The notes below the pieces were generated by a model. The model did not search any database and was not told the origin of the DNA. It saw only the letters and a list, made by a program, of their open reading frames with translations. Shown here piece after piece: positions 45,789 through 57,092 of a DNA stretch of 64,000 nucleotides. The first letter of the stretch is position 1, and each line of letters starts with the position of its first letter. Origin of the DNA: Ovis canadensis (lineage: Eukaryota > Chordata > Mammalia > Artiodactyla > Bovidae); assembly GCF_042477335.2 (NCBI RefSeq), contig NC_091255.1, positions 29,180,501 through 29,244,500 of the forward strand, read 5' to 3'. The position numbers and the translations under genes are program-made.

Positions 45789-47103
45789 TTCCTAGCACCA
45801 TACACAAAGATAAACTCAAAATGGATTAAAGATCTAAATGTAAGACCAAAAACTGTAAAACTCTTAGAGGAAAACATAGGCAGAACACTCAATGACATAA
45901 AGCAAGATCCTCTATGACCCACCTCCAACAGTAATGAAAATAAAAACAAAAGTAAACAAGAGGGACCCGATTAAACTTAAAAGCTTTTGCACAGCAAAGG
46001 AAACTATAAGCAAGGTGAAAAGACAACCCTCAGAATGGGATAAAATAATAGCAAATGAAACAACTGACAAAGGATTAATTTCCAAAATATATAAGCAGCT
46101 CTTACAACTCAATACCAGGAAAACAAACAACTCAATCAAAAAGTGAGAAAAAGATCTAAACAGAAATTTCTCCAAAGACATACAGATGGCTAACAAACAC
46201 ATGAGCAGATGCTTAACATCACTCATTATTAGAAACATGCAAATCAAAACTACAATGAGATATCGCCTCACACCATTCACAATGGCCGTCATCAAAAAGT
46301 CTACAAAAAATAAATGCTGGAGAGGGTGTGGAAAAAAGGGAACACTCTTGCACTGTTGGTGGGAATGTAAATTGATGCAGCCACTATGGAAGACAGTATG
46401 GAGATTGCTTAAAAAATTAGGAATAAAACCACCATATGACCCAGCAATCCCACTCCTAGACATATACCCTGAGGAAACAAAAATTGAAAAAGACACGTGT
46501 ATCCCACTGTTCATTGGAGCACATTTACAATACCTAAAACAGGGAAGCAACCTAGATGTCCATCAACAGATGAATGGATAAAGAAGTTGTGGTACATATA
46601 CACAATGGAATATTACTCAACTATAAGAAGGAATGCACTTGAGTCAGTTCTAATGAGGTGGATGAACCTAGAGCCTATTATACAGAGTGAAGTAAGTCAG
46701 AAAGAGGAAGAAAAATATCGTATTCTAATGCATATATACAGAATCTAGAAAAATGGTACTAAAGAATTTATTTACAGGACAGCGAGAAAAAGACACAGAA
46801 AATAGACTTATGGACTTGGGGAGAAGGGAGGAGAGGGTGAGATGTACGGAGAGAGTAACATGGAAACTTACTATATGTGAAATAGATAGCCAAAGGGAAT
46901 TTGCTGTATGGCTCTGGAAACTCAAACAGGGGCTCTGTATCAACCTAGACGGGTGGGATGGGGAAGGAGATGGGAGGGAGGTTCAAAAGGGAGGGGATAT
47001 ATGTATAGTTATGGCTGATTCATGTTGAGGTTTGACAGAAAACAACCAAATTCTGTAAAGCAATTGTCCTTCCATTAAAAAATAAATTAATTAAAAAAAA
47101 GAG
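45789..47103 (+). mobile_element. L1 (ruminant type), 5'-truncated, nested
   Basis: A forward L1 3' end of about 1.3 kb. It encodes ORF2 C-terminal remnants: [36 protein letters not shown], and [19 protein letters not shown] followed by [15 protein letters not shown] 3' UTR with tggctgattcatgttgagg and an A-rich tail follow. The flanks gaaatgcagcc occur on the left (from 45778) and right (from 47103), indicating the target duplication. ORF2 is split by stops and frameshifts. Confidence 0.9.
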
Positions 47104-47465
47104 AAATGCAGCCAATTTCTTATGTTAATCTTGTATCCTGCTACCTGGCTGATTTCGGTTATACATTCTCGTAGTTTTTGTGTGGAGTCTTTAGTAGTGT
47201 TCCCTCCTCATCAGTCTTTTGGAAGAGTTTGAGAAGGATCAGTATAAGTTCTTTGTATGTTTGATAGAATTCCCTAGTGAAACCATCTGGTCATAGCCTT
47301 TTGTTTTTGCAGGGAGTTTTAAAATTACAGATTCTATTTCACTTCTAGGGATTGGTCTGTTCAAATATCTGTTTCTTCATGATTCAGTTTTGGTGGCCTG
47401 TACGTTTCTAGAAACGTGTCCATTTCTTATAAGTTGTCCAATTCTTAGGTATATAATTGCTCATC
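47104..47465 (-). mobile_element. Older L1, continuation after nested insertion
   Basis: Reversed ORF2 sequence resumes with aatttcttatgttaatcttg, then ggaagagtttgagaaggatc and cttctagggattggtctgtt, continuing the L1 broken at 45788. Confidence 0.8.
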
Positions 47466-47469
47466 TCCT

Positions 47470-48115
47470 CTCTACTCTTATTTGCATTTATTGTATCCTA
47501 CATAGTTTCTTCATAGCACTTTATCCCAATTAATATATTTTGATTGATCCTCTCTACTAGATTTGAGGCAACGTGAGGGCAGGACTCCGGGAGTTGGTGA
47601 TGGACGGGGAGGCCTGGCGTGCTGCGATTCATGGGGTCGCAAAGAGTCGGACACGACCGAGCGACTGAACTGAACTGAACTGAACTGAGGGCAGGAACTG
47701 TGTCTTGTTCACTAAGGTATATCTAGCCCCTAGTGTCGTGTCTGGCACGCACCAGGCGATTAATCAGTTGTTGACTAATTTAAGGCACCTTATTCTGTCT
47801 TGGTCTATGTGATACAAGTATAATGTATTCGCACAATGTTGCTTAGGAGGGAAAAATTCTTATTCTTCCATTTCATGTCCATTATTTAAAAAAAAAAGTC
47901 ACTTGTCTGAGACTAATGACATAGCCATTTATCTCCATAGTGCCAAAACAGCTGCAGTGTCATGGACCTTAATATAGGCAATATTTTTTCCCACGATTAG
48001 GGAAATTTAATACTGAATCTTACAGGAGTTTCATAAAGAAATTGAGTCATAAAATACAGAAAGGATTCATAGTAGGAAGCGGTAGAACCTGAAAAGTTTG
48101 GCCCGAAGGCAGTAA
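47470..48115 (+). repeat. Duplicated segment, copy B (includes L2 3' end)
   Basis: L2-like text (gagggcaggaactgtgtctt, gtgtctggcacgcacc) followed by aaaacagctgcagtgtcatg and gtttggcccgaaggcag, colinear with copy A. A 101-bp BovB tail sits inside it. Confidence 0.65.
47585..47685 (+). mobile_element. 101-bp BovB 3'-tail insertion with perfect TSD
   Basis: ctccgggagttggtgatgga to gcgactgaactgaactgaac matches the BovB 3' end. It is flanked by tgagggcagga at 47574-47584 and 47686-47696. The insertion split the L2 sequence gagggcaggaactg. Confidence 0.92.
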
Positions 48116-49805
48116 GATATTTTCTTTAAGCTTCGGAAACCACCATACAGATGTTTCTTTTTGTGCTCTTCCAAGTCATCTCACAAAGATAGACAACATC
48201 TGCTGCCTGTGCTGGCCAGAAGTACAAAAGTTGTTTATTAAGGCATGATTCACCCACCCAGAAGCCTTCATTTCCGTGAAGAGGAGAAACAAACTAATTT
48301 CACATTAACCAGGCATAGTTATTTGACCTAACAGAAAAATGGGTCCACATTTAACACCCTCTTGGATCTTACACGACGTGACAGCGTGCAAAGCAGTGCG
48401 GCTTCCTGGCTGTACTTCAGAACTGCTTTGCATACCTAGGCTTCCCAGCAACCAGACCTCATTTGTTATGCCCCCAGCAGATACTCTTCAGGCTAGCTAG
48501 AAAGTGCTCAAAGCTATAATAACATTCAAACAAGAAAAAGTCCTCAGATTTCCTTAGTTTCTATCTTTGAAGAGTTCAAACAGCTTCCACATTTATTTTT
48601 TTCTAGTACTTTCCCTGTCATGCTATGATGTAAGAAGGTCTGAGATTAGAGAACCTGGGGTTCAGATAGTTTATTCAAAGCCACAGTGAAATTACATACC
48701 ACAGTCAGACTCCATTCCCCCGACTTCTCTAGGCCATGTAGTTTCCCAAGGGGTTTAAGACCCTTTATGAAAAAATTCAAAACTACATATAATTATCAGT
48801 CTTGAACATTTTCTTCTAACCCTCTTAACACAGAGGAAAAAATATTACTTTGTGGTTTTTAAATAAAAATGTCTTTGTGAGGACAGACTTCTAAATTGCC
48901 TCATTCTAAATTCACATAGAAAAGATCAAAGGAATAAAAATAGAGGGAAAACCTTCCATATGCCAGAAACTTGGAGGACTGTCTTCTAGTTAGAATGTAG
49001 GAGGGCTCAATTAGGAGGAATGGTCAGTTCAATATTCCACTTCTGTAAAATATATTATCACCCCAATAGAATTCCATGAACAACCTCTTACTCAAGGTTG
49101 AAGGCTAGATGAAAGCAGATGGAGAGCAAGGCGGTGCATATACTCAGATTCGCTTCAGTCTCTGACAGAACCCTCAGCAATTCCCACTTAAATATTAACC
49201 AAAGCTGGACACATATAGACCTCTCCATGTTAAGATGTGCAAATGGAAAAAACCCATAGGTCTACAAAAATATGCTTCAGCTCAAAGGATGAGGTCTCCT
49301 TGAAAAATCAGAACAAAGGTGGTTGGTATAGACAACAGAGTCAGGAGTTCCAAACAACAAAAATGTAAGCATTTATGTTCCCTGGTGATACATCCCCAGT
49401 ACCCAAATTAGTGTCTAGCACAGAATAGTTACTGAGTAAATTGACTGAATGTCTCAGAAGGAGGAAAGAGAATAGGAATAGTAGCAATAATTAAATAATT
49501 TTCCTAAGACTTAAACCTGCTGGCAAAATGAATGAAACAAAATCAACACCTAGACCAGCCAGGTGACATTTTAAAATATCTCTGGGGTAAAGAAAAAAGC
49601 CTTCAAGAATTTAGGCTGGGAAAGGAGGAGGGAATTTGGAAGGGAGCAGATTATCTCCAAAGGTACTAAATTCAAACTGGCCTCAGAATTGTGCACTCTA
49701 AGACACAAATCAATAAAGCACATCCGACAGAATTCTGAGGGTAAATGTTTATGATTTTAGAATTCTACACTCAGCAAAGTTGTTATAAAGTTGTGAAGGC
49801 CTCTT
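48116..49805. other. Intergenic, nothing recognised
   Basis: About 1.7 kb of mixed composition. I found no gene, RNA gene or recent repeat. Confidence 0.5.
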
Positions 49806-49813
49806 AAATAAGT

Positions 49814-50044
49814 GCGTGGGTGTGCGCGCGCGCACGCAGGCGCGCACTCAGTCATGGCCAATTCTTTCCTATCCCGTGGACTGTAGCCCGCCAGGCTCTT
49901 CTGTCCCGGGGATTTTCCCAGCAAGAATACTAGAGTGGGTTGCCATTTCCTCCTCCAGGGGATCTTCCCGACTCAGGGATCAAACCCATGTCTCTGATGT
50001 CTCCTGCACTTGCAGGAGGATTCTTTACCACTGAGTCATCTGGG
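49814..50044 (-). mobile_element. Bov-tA SINE with CG-rich alternating start
   Basis: A reverse copy ending tgagtcatctggg, flanked by aataagt at 49807-49813 and 50045-50051. Its plus-strand start is an alternating purine/pyrimidine tract of GT and GC dinucleotides (tgtgcgcgcgcgcacgcagg). Confidence 0.9.
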
Positions 50045-50157
50045 AATAAGTACTAAGATACAAAGTGCTCAAAAATGACACTACCCAGTTACCTGCTCTG
50101 AAAGAAAAAACTTCTCAAACATGTACTACTGAATGAGAAGTCAGAATAAGGAAGAAG

Positions 50158-50273
50158 AGGGACTTCCCTGGCAGTCCAGTGGTTGAGACTCCATATTTCC
50201 AATGCAGGTGTTGTGGCTTCGATCCTGGGTCAGGGAACTAAGATCTCACATTCCATGTGGTGCAGCCAAAAAA
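50158..50273 (+). mobile_element. CHR-type SINE with 15-bp TSD
   Basis: agggacttccctggcagtcc, ggcttcgatcctgggtcagg, and an A-rich tail. Flanked by agaataaggaagaag (50143-50157) and agaataaggaggaag (50274-50288). Confidence 0.92.
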
Positions 50274-50402
50274 AGAATAAGGAGGAAGAAAGAGTCAGAG
50301 CATAAAAACTTCTGCATAAAAGAACTTTATTTAAATGTCTAAAATAACTCTCATAAGAGAAAGTACATAATGTAGGAAAGAAATTTCTTTTTCCAAGAGG
50401 GA

Positions 50403-52223
50403 TCAGTTCAGTTTAGTTCAGTCGCTCAGTCGTGTCTGACTCTGTGCGACCCAATGAATCGCAGCACACCAGGCCTGCCTGTCCATCACCAACTCCCGGA
50501 GTTCACTCAGACTCACACCGATCGAGTCGGTGATGCCATCCAGCCGTCTCATCCTCGGTCGTCCCCTTCTCCTCCTGCCCCCAATCCTTCCCAGCATCAG
50601 AGTCTTTTCCAATGAGTCATCTTCGCATGAGGTGGCCAAAGTACTGGAGTTTCAGCTTTAGCATCATTCTTTCCAAAGAAATCCCAGATCTCCTTCAGAA
50701 TGGACTGCTTGGATCTCCTTGCAGTCCAAGGGACTCTCAAGAGTCTTCTCCAACACCACAGTTCAAAAGCATCAATTCTTCGGCGCTCAGCCTTCTTCAC
50801 AGTCCAACTCTCACATCCATACATAACCACTGGGAAAACCATAGCCTTGACTAGACAGACCTTTGTTGGAAAAGTAATGTCTCTGCTTTTAAATAGGCTA
50901 TCTAGGTTGGTCATAACTTTCCTTCCAAGGAGTAAGCGTCTTTTAATTTCATGGCTGCAGTCACCATCTGCTGTGATTTTGGAGCCCCAAAAAATATTAA
51001 GTCTGACACTGTTTCCACTGGTTCCCCAACTATTTCCCATGAAGTGATGGGACCAGATGCCATGATCTTCGTTTTCTGAATGTTGAGCTTTAAGCCAACT
51101 TTTTGCTCTCCTCTTTCACTTTCATCAAGAGGCTTCTTAGTTCCTCTTCTCTTTCTACCATAAGGGTGGTGTCATCTGTATATCTGAAGTTATTGACATT
51201 TCTCCTGGCAATCTTGATTCCAGCTTGTGCTTCTTCCAGCCCAGCGTTTCTCATGATGTACTCTGCATAGAAGTTAAATAAGCAGGGTGACAATATACAG
51301 CCTTGGCGTACTCCTTTTCCTATTTGGAACCAGTCTGTTGTTCCATGTCCAGTTCTAACTTGCTTCCTGACCTGCATACAGATTTCTCAAGAGGCAGGTC
51401 ATGTGGTCTGGTATTCCCATCTCTTTCAGAATTTTCCACAGTTTCTTGTGATCCACACAGTCAAAGGCTTTGTCACAGTCAATAAAGCAGAAATAGATGT
51501 TTCTCTGGAACTCTCTTGCTTTTTCCATGATTCAGCAGATGTTGGCAATTTGATCTCTGGTTCCTCTGCCTTTTCTAAAACCAGCTTGAACATCTGAAGT
51601 TCACAGTTCATGTACTGCTGAAGCCTGGCTTGGAGAATTTTGAGCATTACTTGACTAGCGTGTGAGATGAGTGCAATTGTGTGGTAGTTTGAGCATTCTT
51701 TGGCATTGCCTTTCTTTGGGATTGGAATGAAAACTGACCTTTTCCAGTCCTGTGGCCACTGCTGACTTTTCCAAATTTGCTGGCATATTGAATGCAGCAC
51801 TTTCACAGCATTATCTTTCAGGATTTGAAATAGCTCAACTGGAATGCCATCACCTCCACTAGCTTTGTTTGTAGTGATGCTTTCTAAGGCCCACTTGACT
51901 TCACATTCCAGGATGTCTGGCTCTAGGTGAGTGATCACACCATTGTGATTATCTGGGTCATGAAGATCTCTTTTGTACAGTTCTTCTGTGTATTCTTGCC
52001 ACCTCTTCTTAATATCTTCTGCTTCTGTTAGGTACATACCATTTCTGTCCTTTATCGAGCCCATCTTTGCATGAAATGTTCCCTTGGTATCTCTAATTTT
52101 CTTGAAGAGATCTCTAGTCTTTCCCATTCTGTTGTTTTCCTCTATTTCTCCGCATTGATCGCTGAGGAAGGCTTTCCTTCATCTCTCCTTGCAATTCTTT
52201 GGAACTCTGCATTCAGATGCTTA
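50403..52223 (-). mobile_element. BovB LINE, 5'-truncated (1.8 kb)
   Basis: A reverse BovB (RTE clade). The plus-strand left end tcagttcagtttagttcag is the 3' terminus. Minus-strand frames encode reverse-transcriptase pieces: KASGGDGIPVELFQILK, PIPKKGNAKECSNYHTIALI, KGVRQGCILSPCLFNFYAEY and a catalytic-box remnant RYTDDTTLM (the usual YADD is changed to YTDD). RT is split by frameshifts between about 51380 and 51430 and again near 51040-51090. The endonuclease part is missing. Not functional. Confidence 0.95.
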
Positions 52224-52937
52224 GTCAAAAAGGCCAAATTGCATGAAAAACAAGCCTGGAGGAGTGGAAGGGAGTGGAATGTAAAAAAATGAAGGGAAAT
52301 AAAAATGTGCTAAAAAATTGTGCTAAATACACCATCTTTATCAAAAGAAATAAAGGGATATTATTTCACTGTGATATTGAAAATAAGGTATTTTTCTTTA
52401 ATCTAGAGGTAAGCATTTTGAGAATAAAAACAGGATGTGTGACTTCCAAAGCATGACGCAAAATTTCGAAAGCAAAACCTACATAGTCCATATAGTGTGA
52501 GACAAGAGAAACAAAAAAAATCATTGCAGAATATGAAACAAATTAAGAAAATAAGATGACAGAAAGAATCTGAAACACCAGAGCATCTACCCAATCCATT
52601 CTTTACCAAAGTAGCACGTAATAAATGATATTTTCATTCATTCAGCTATTATTTCAATAATCTTATGGAGTATCATAAAGCCATTAAAATTAGGTTAGTA
52701 GAAGATAATGAAATGTTATATAGAAAATATAATAAAAGGTCAAAAAAATCAAAATTATTTCTATAGCAATTCCAATTTTATTTAAGACATGGAAAAGTAC
52801 AGGCATTCATACAGCATAATGGTTGAGGTGATAGACTTTAGAATTGGATCTAGATTCGTATCTCAAATGCACCATTTACTGACTAATGACCTTAGTCAAA
52901 CAAATTAATACTCTCAGCCTCAATTTACTCATCTATA
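52224..52937. other. Intergenic with MIR-like patch
   Basis: AT-rich sequence. A MIR-like stretch (aatttactcatctataaag) lies at about 52830-52938. Otherwise nothing seen. Confidence 0.5.
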
Positions 52938-52939
52938 AA

Positions 52940-53175
52940 GTACTCTTGCCTGGAAAATCCCATGGATGGAGGAGCCTGGTGGGCTGCAGTCCATGGGGTC
53001 ACTAAGAGTCAGACACAACTGAGCGACTTCACTTTGACTTTTCACTTTCATACATTGGAGAAGGAAATGGCAACCCACTGCAGTGTTCTTGCCTGGAGAA
53101 TCCCAGAGATGGGGGAGCCTGGTGGGCTGCCGTCTATGGGGTCACACAGAGTCGGACACGACTGAAGTGGCTTAC
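52940..53175 (+). mobile_element. Bov-tA/Bov-A2 SINE dimer
   Basis: Two successive body units, each with gcctgg and ggagcctggtgggctgc. The first ends cacttttgacttttcac-like text; the second ends gagtcggacacgactgaag. The head of the first unit is missing. Confidence 0.88.
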
Positions 53176-54056
53176 CAGTAGCAAAGTAAGAATAATAGTA
53201 TCTTCTCATAAAGCTATTGAAAGGATTACGAGAGAAAAACTGTATAAAAGGAAATAAAGATATCTGACATAACTATTATATATTTGTGTATATTATTTAT
53301 ATATAATATATATACACATAAATTATACATATATGTATGTACATATATATGAAATATACATAACATGTTTGCAAATATACATATGTGTATGTGTCGTGTA
53401 TAATATTTATAATATGGCTGTGTGCCTATGCACACATACACATAGAAATAGGGCCAAGAAGAACTATATCAAACTGTTAACAATGGTTATCTCTAAAACC
53501 AACAACTTTGTAAATCAAATATACTTCAATTAAAAAAAAACTATGGTTGTCTCTAGGTAGTAAAAGTCAGATTTTTAAAAAATTTCTTTATATGTTTCTT
53601 CTCCATGCTTTTTTGCATTTTCCAAAATGTCTACAAAGAATATGCTTGCTTTACAATCATAAAAAAAGATTAATTAAAATTAAAATACATAGTAAAAAGT
53701 CTGTTGGATATCAACATAAATAGAAAAATATAACTGTCCAAAAGCAATATCCATTCTTAAACACCTAAAAGGCACAAAGTTATCTATAAATACAGAAGTG
53801 TCTTTCATATAGCTTGGGTTCAGTTTTAGCAAAACAAAACAAATGTCTTTTCCTCTGAATGGTGAATGCCTTGGAGTTACTCCAGAATAATATTGAATTA
53901 TTCACATTGAATGGTGAATGCCTGGAGTGACTCCAAAATAATATGAAATCAAACTTTATTTCAGTAAGAACTTCTAAGCCTGAAACCCTGCAAACTGAAT
54001 CAGTTCTGGTACATGTATCTGTACCAAACATCAGTCTGCAAATTGAGAGAGACTAG
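53176..54056. other. Intergenic, AT-rich
   Basis: A TA/CA-rich microsatellite zone at about 53270-53440 and a 52-bp tandem duplication at 53856-53955. No gene seen. Confidence 0.6.
53856..53955 (+). repeat. Two-copy tandem repeat, 52-bp period
   Basis: tgaatggtgaatgccttggag (from 53856) recurs at 53908 as tgaatggtgaatgcctggag. The two units share the following actccaRaataatat text with small indels. Confidence 0.9.
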
Positions 54057-54262
54057 GGCTTCCCAGTTGGTGTCAGTAGTAAAGAATCTCCCTGCTAATG
54101 CAGGAGACATAATAGATACAGATTTGATCCCTGGGTTGGGAAGATCCCCTGGAGGAGGGCATGGCAACCCACTTCTGTATTATTGCTTAGAGAATCCCAA
54201 GGACAGAGAAGCCTGGCAAGCTATAGTTCATAGGGTAGCAAAGAGTCGGACACCACAACCAA
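54057..54262 (+). mobile_element. Bov-tA SINE
   Basis: gggcttcccagttggtgtca through gaagatcccctggaggagg to agagtcggacaccacaacc, with an aaataaataaat tail. Confidence 0.9.
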
Positions 54263-55424
54263 ATAAATAAATCAATCTTTTTTTTTTTAAAGAAGGGAGT
54301 TGAGGGAGGAGATGTTTCAGGGTAGGTGAAGAGAGTCGTCAGACCTGACCTCTCAGTGTAAGTGGCATTTCAGTCAAAAGATGAGCAACAGTTAGGGGAA
54401 GAGTGGAGTATTCTAGGAAGGGAAAGTGGCGTATTCAAATGCCATAAGGTAGAAAAAAGCTTGAAGCCTTAGGAGTAATTGCAAGACCAGTGCAATCTCT
54501 TATGGAAAGGCATGTCTAGACTCCACTTTTCCTCATTCCAGTGAGAACAGAGCACAGCGCAATGAGACCATGCGCAGGTGGCAGCAGCTCAGGTCTCAGT
54601 CGGGTTTATCACTTCGCTGCTTATGTCTGGACCTTGTTTCAGCATCTTCAAAATGAGAATTAATGGATTTCCTTCCTGAACCTCTTTTAAATTTCACTGT
54701 ATTTAATCCGTCAAATGCTTGCCATTTTTATGATGTTACAAATGCACATCCTGAGGAAAAAGAGTAGGAGCTACCCACCTGTTTACGAAGGTGAAAAGAG
54801 AACTATACTCGTTTGCAATTGTCATTCAATTCCAGAAGACTAATGACGATCACGAGCTAGGTCATCTATTTTTGAGAAAGTAAACTGTTATTTGCAAGAA
54901 GGTGGTCTACTTGAAACTTTCTCAAGGGGAATCCAGTGACTTAGCCTAGGGTATTATTGTGAAGTTTCTACATCTTCAAGTCTTTCCCTCTATACTCCTG
55001 CTTTGAACTGCGTGGTACTTAGACAAGTGTCACAATCAGACTGACAAGAATGCATCCAGAGTCTCACCCCCACCCCAAATGTGCGGGGCATAATGCTGAA
55101 CAGTTTCATGCCATAGCTTTCAGTTAAGCCCTGCTGTATCAACCCTATGAGAGTCCAGTGTGTCAATTCTCATTCTTTTTGTTAGTTATCGATATATTCT
55201 ATGAAGTGGCCACAAACACCGAATTAATGACCATCAAACCATTGCTCCTAATGGAAACAGAGCGTTAGGTTCCTTCGAACCTCTAGTCATAATATTTTCA
55301 TCAATGGATCAATACATAATCTTGGTTTATGTGTGTCTCTGTTTAAAGACACCATATTTATTATATATTATTGATTCCTTAACATTGAACTCATGGCCAA
55401 CAACCTTATAACTTGTGCCTGTAT
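54263..55424. other. Intergenic, nothing firm
   Basis: A G/A-rich stretch (54290-54470) looks like part of an old interspersed repeat but was not assigned. No gene seen. Confidence 0.4.
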
Positions 55425-55870
55425 CTAATGTTTATTTTGTCCATCTCTCCTTCATGACAGCCCTCTTGCACCTAGGAACAGTAGACAGCACTTCAGCAAT
55501 ATGCTTGGGGGACATATTAAGTAGGGAAATCACCAACAGAAAGTGCCAAAATGTGGCATTAAATAGACCACTTGATGTGATTATGTCTACATGTGGTACC
55601 CTGGAAGCGTGGCAGCCATTTTGCAACAACCGTGAGGAGATAAGCCTGAGGACAAATACCAATACACTGAAGAGCAGAAAGTTAGGGGGGGGGAAATACA
55701 GAAATCCTCCATCCCTGATAATGTTATTTGCTGCTAAACTAACCAGCCTAGTAACTACCCTATCTCTTGCCTATGATGTGAGATAATACATTTTCCTTAT
55801 TTAAACAATCTGAGCTGGAGTTTTCTGTTTCCTGTAATCAAAAGCAGCCTAATTGAGAAAGTCTGCCAAG
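55425..55870 (+). repeat. Old interspersed repeat (possible MaLR-type LTR)
   Basis: Contains gatgtgagataatacatttt and ctggagttttctgtttcctg, wording found near the 3' ends of old mammalian solo LTRs. A 123-codon open frame crosses it but shows no known domain. The family assignment is tentative; no retroviral gene is present. Confidence 0.35.
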
Positions 55871-56400
55871 AGAAATTTTTAGCCCACTAATTTTCTAAGG
55901 CAGATCTAGTTCCCCTAAGAGAAATATCTCTCTGCCTTAACAGATTTACATGTACCCTATTTCCACAAATTTGGGTGGAATTTGAGCTCATAAAAGAAGA
56001 TAGTGAACTGATCACTTATTTAGTTCACACATGAAGCTTAACATGATGTTTCTAGAAACTTAATGGTTTTTCCTTGTTAATAATATGACACTCCTACAAA
56101 AAAATCTTCCCTTAAACATACCCCTTTCCCCTAAAGCACCCAGAAGACCTGTTTTCATGTATCACTAGCTAGAATTTCATTACATGTCCAAGCCTAAAGT
56201 TATGATTCCCTTAGGTCAATAAATACTCACATCCTAGAGATATGAAGGACCTATATATCCATATCTTAGTAAAACTGGGGTTCTCTTAGCAAGGAAGAAT
56301 CGAAAAAGGTAACTACAGTTGGGTAGCCAACAAACAGGGTCTACCACACTTCTAAATAGCTGTTATTTGATGTCATCTTGCTCACAGGCTAATATTAATA
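55871..56400. other. Intergenic, nothing recognised
   Basis: No gene or clear repeat seen. Confidence 0.45.
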
Positions 56401-56478
56401 TCCTGGACAGAGGAGCCTGGTAAGCTACAGTCCATGGGGTTGCAAAGAACTGGACATGACTTAAGTGATTTAGCACAG
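56401..56478 (+). mobile_element. Bov-tA SINE fragment
   Basis: cctggacagaggagcctggt, acagtccatggggttgcaaa, then ctggacatgacttaagtgat: the 3' half of a Bov-tA only. Confidence 0.8.
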
Positions 56479-57092
56479 CACATACATGATAGATGTCGTT
56501 GATAATGGAGCTTGAAACTTCTTCAACGTTATGGGTTTGCTTTTGGGGAGGGCAAGAATAATACAGATAACTCCTCCTCCAATCCCAATCCATTTGGGTA
56601 AAAGTTGCCCACATGATGCCCCATTATCCAAAAATACTTCAGAGTATAGTTCCTACAAACATGAATATTTTCCTAAATCACCACAATACAACCATCAAAA
56701 CTGACACATGATCGCCACCTAATACTCAGAATCTATTCCATTTTCAGCCATTGTCCCAGTAATGTTCTTTGTAAATACAGGACCCAAGATCATATGTTGT
56801 TCACTTGTGGCCTTCAATCTAGAATAATATTTCCTCAATATTTCCTTGACTTTCAATACTTTACACTTTTGAAGATTACATACAAATTATTTTATAGAAT
56901 ATCCCTCAATCTGGGTTAGTCTCATGTTTCCTAATGATTAGATTCAGGTAATACATTTTTGGCAGAATTATGACAAATGTGGTACAGTGGTTTTTTTCAT
57001 TACATCCTATCAGGTAGTACACAGTTTCAGTTTGTCCCACTCAGTTGCTGATGGTAACTTTCATCACTTGGTTAATGTGATATTTTCCAGGA
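56479..57092. other. Intergenic, nothing recognised
   Basis: Mixed AT-rich sequence between SINE and BovB. No gene seen. Confidence 0.45.

Noticed and set aside
45912-46581. Overlapping long frames on both strands (212 and 131 codons)
   Set aside because: They are pieces and antisense shadows of L1 ORF2 in the nested L1.
55415-55786. 123-codon plus-strand frame as a possible gene
   Set aside because: It lies in an apparent old interspersed repeat, shows no known domain and has no promoter or splice context.
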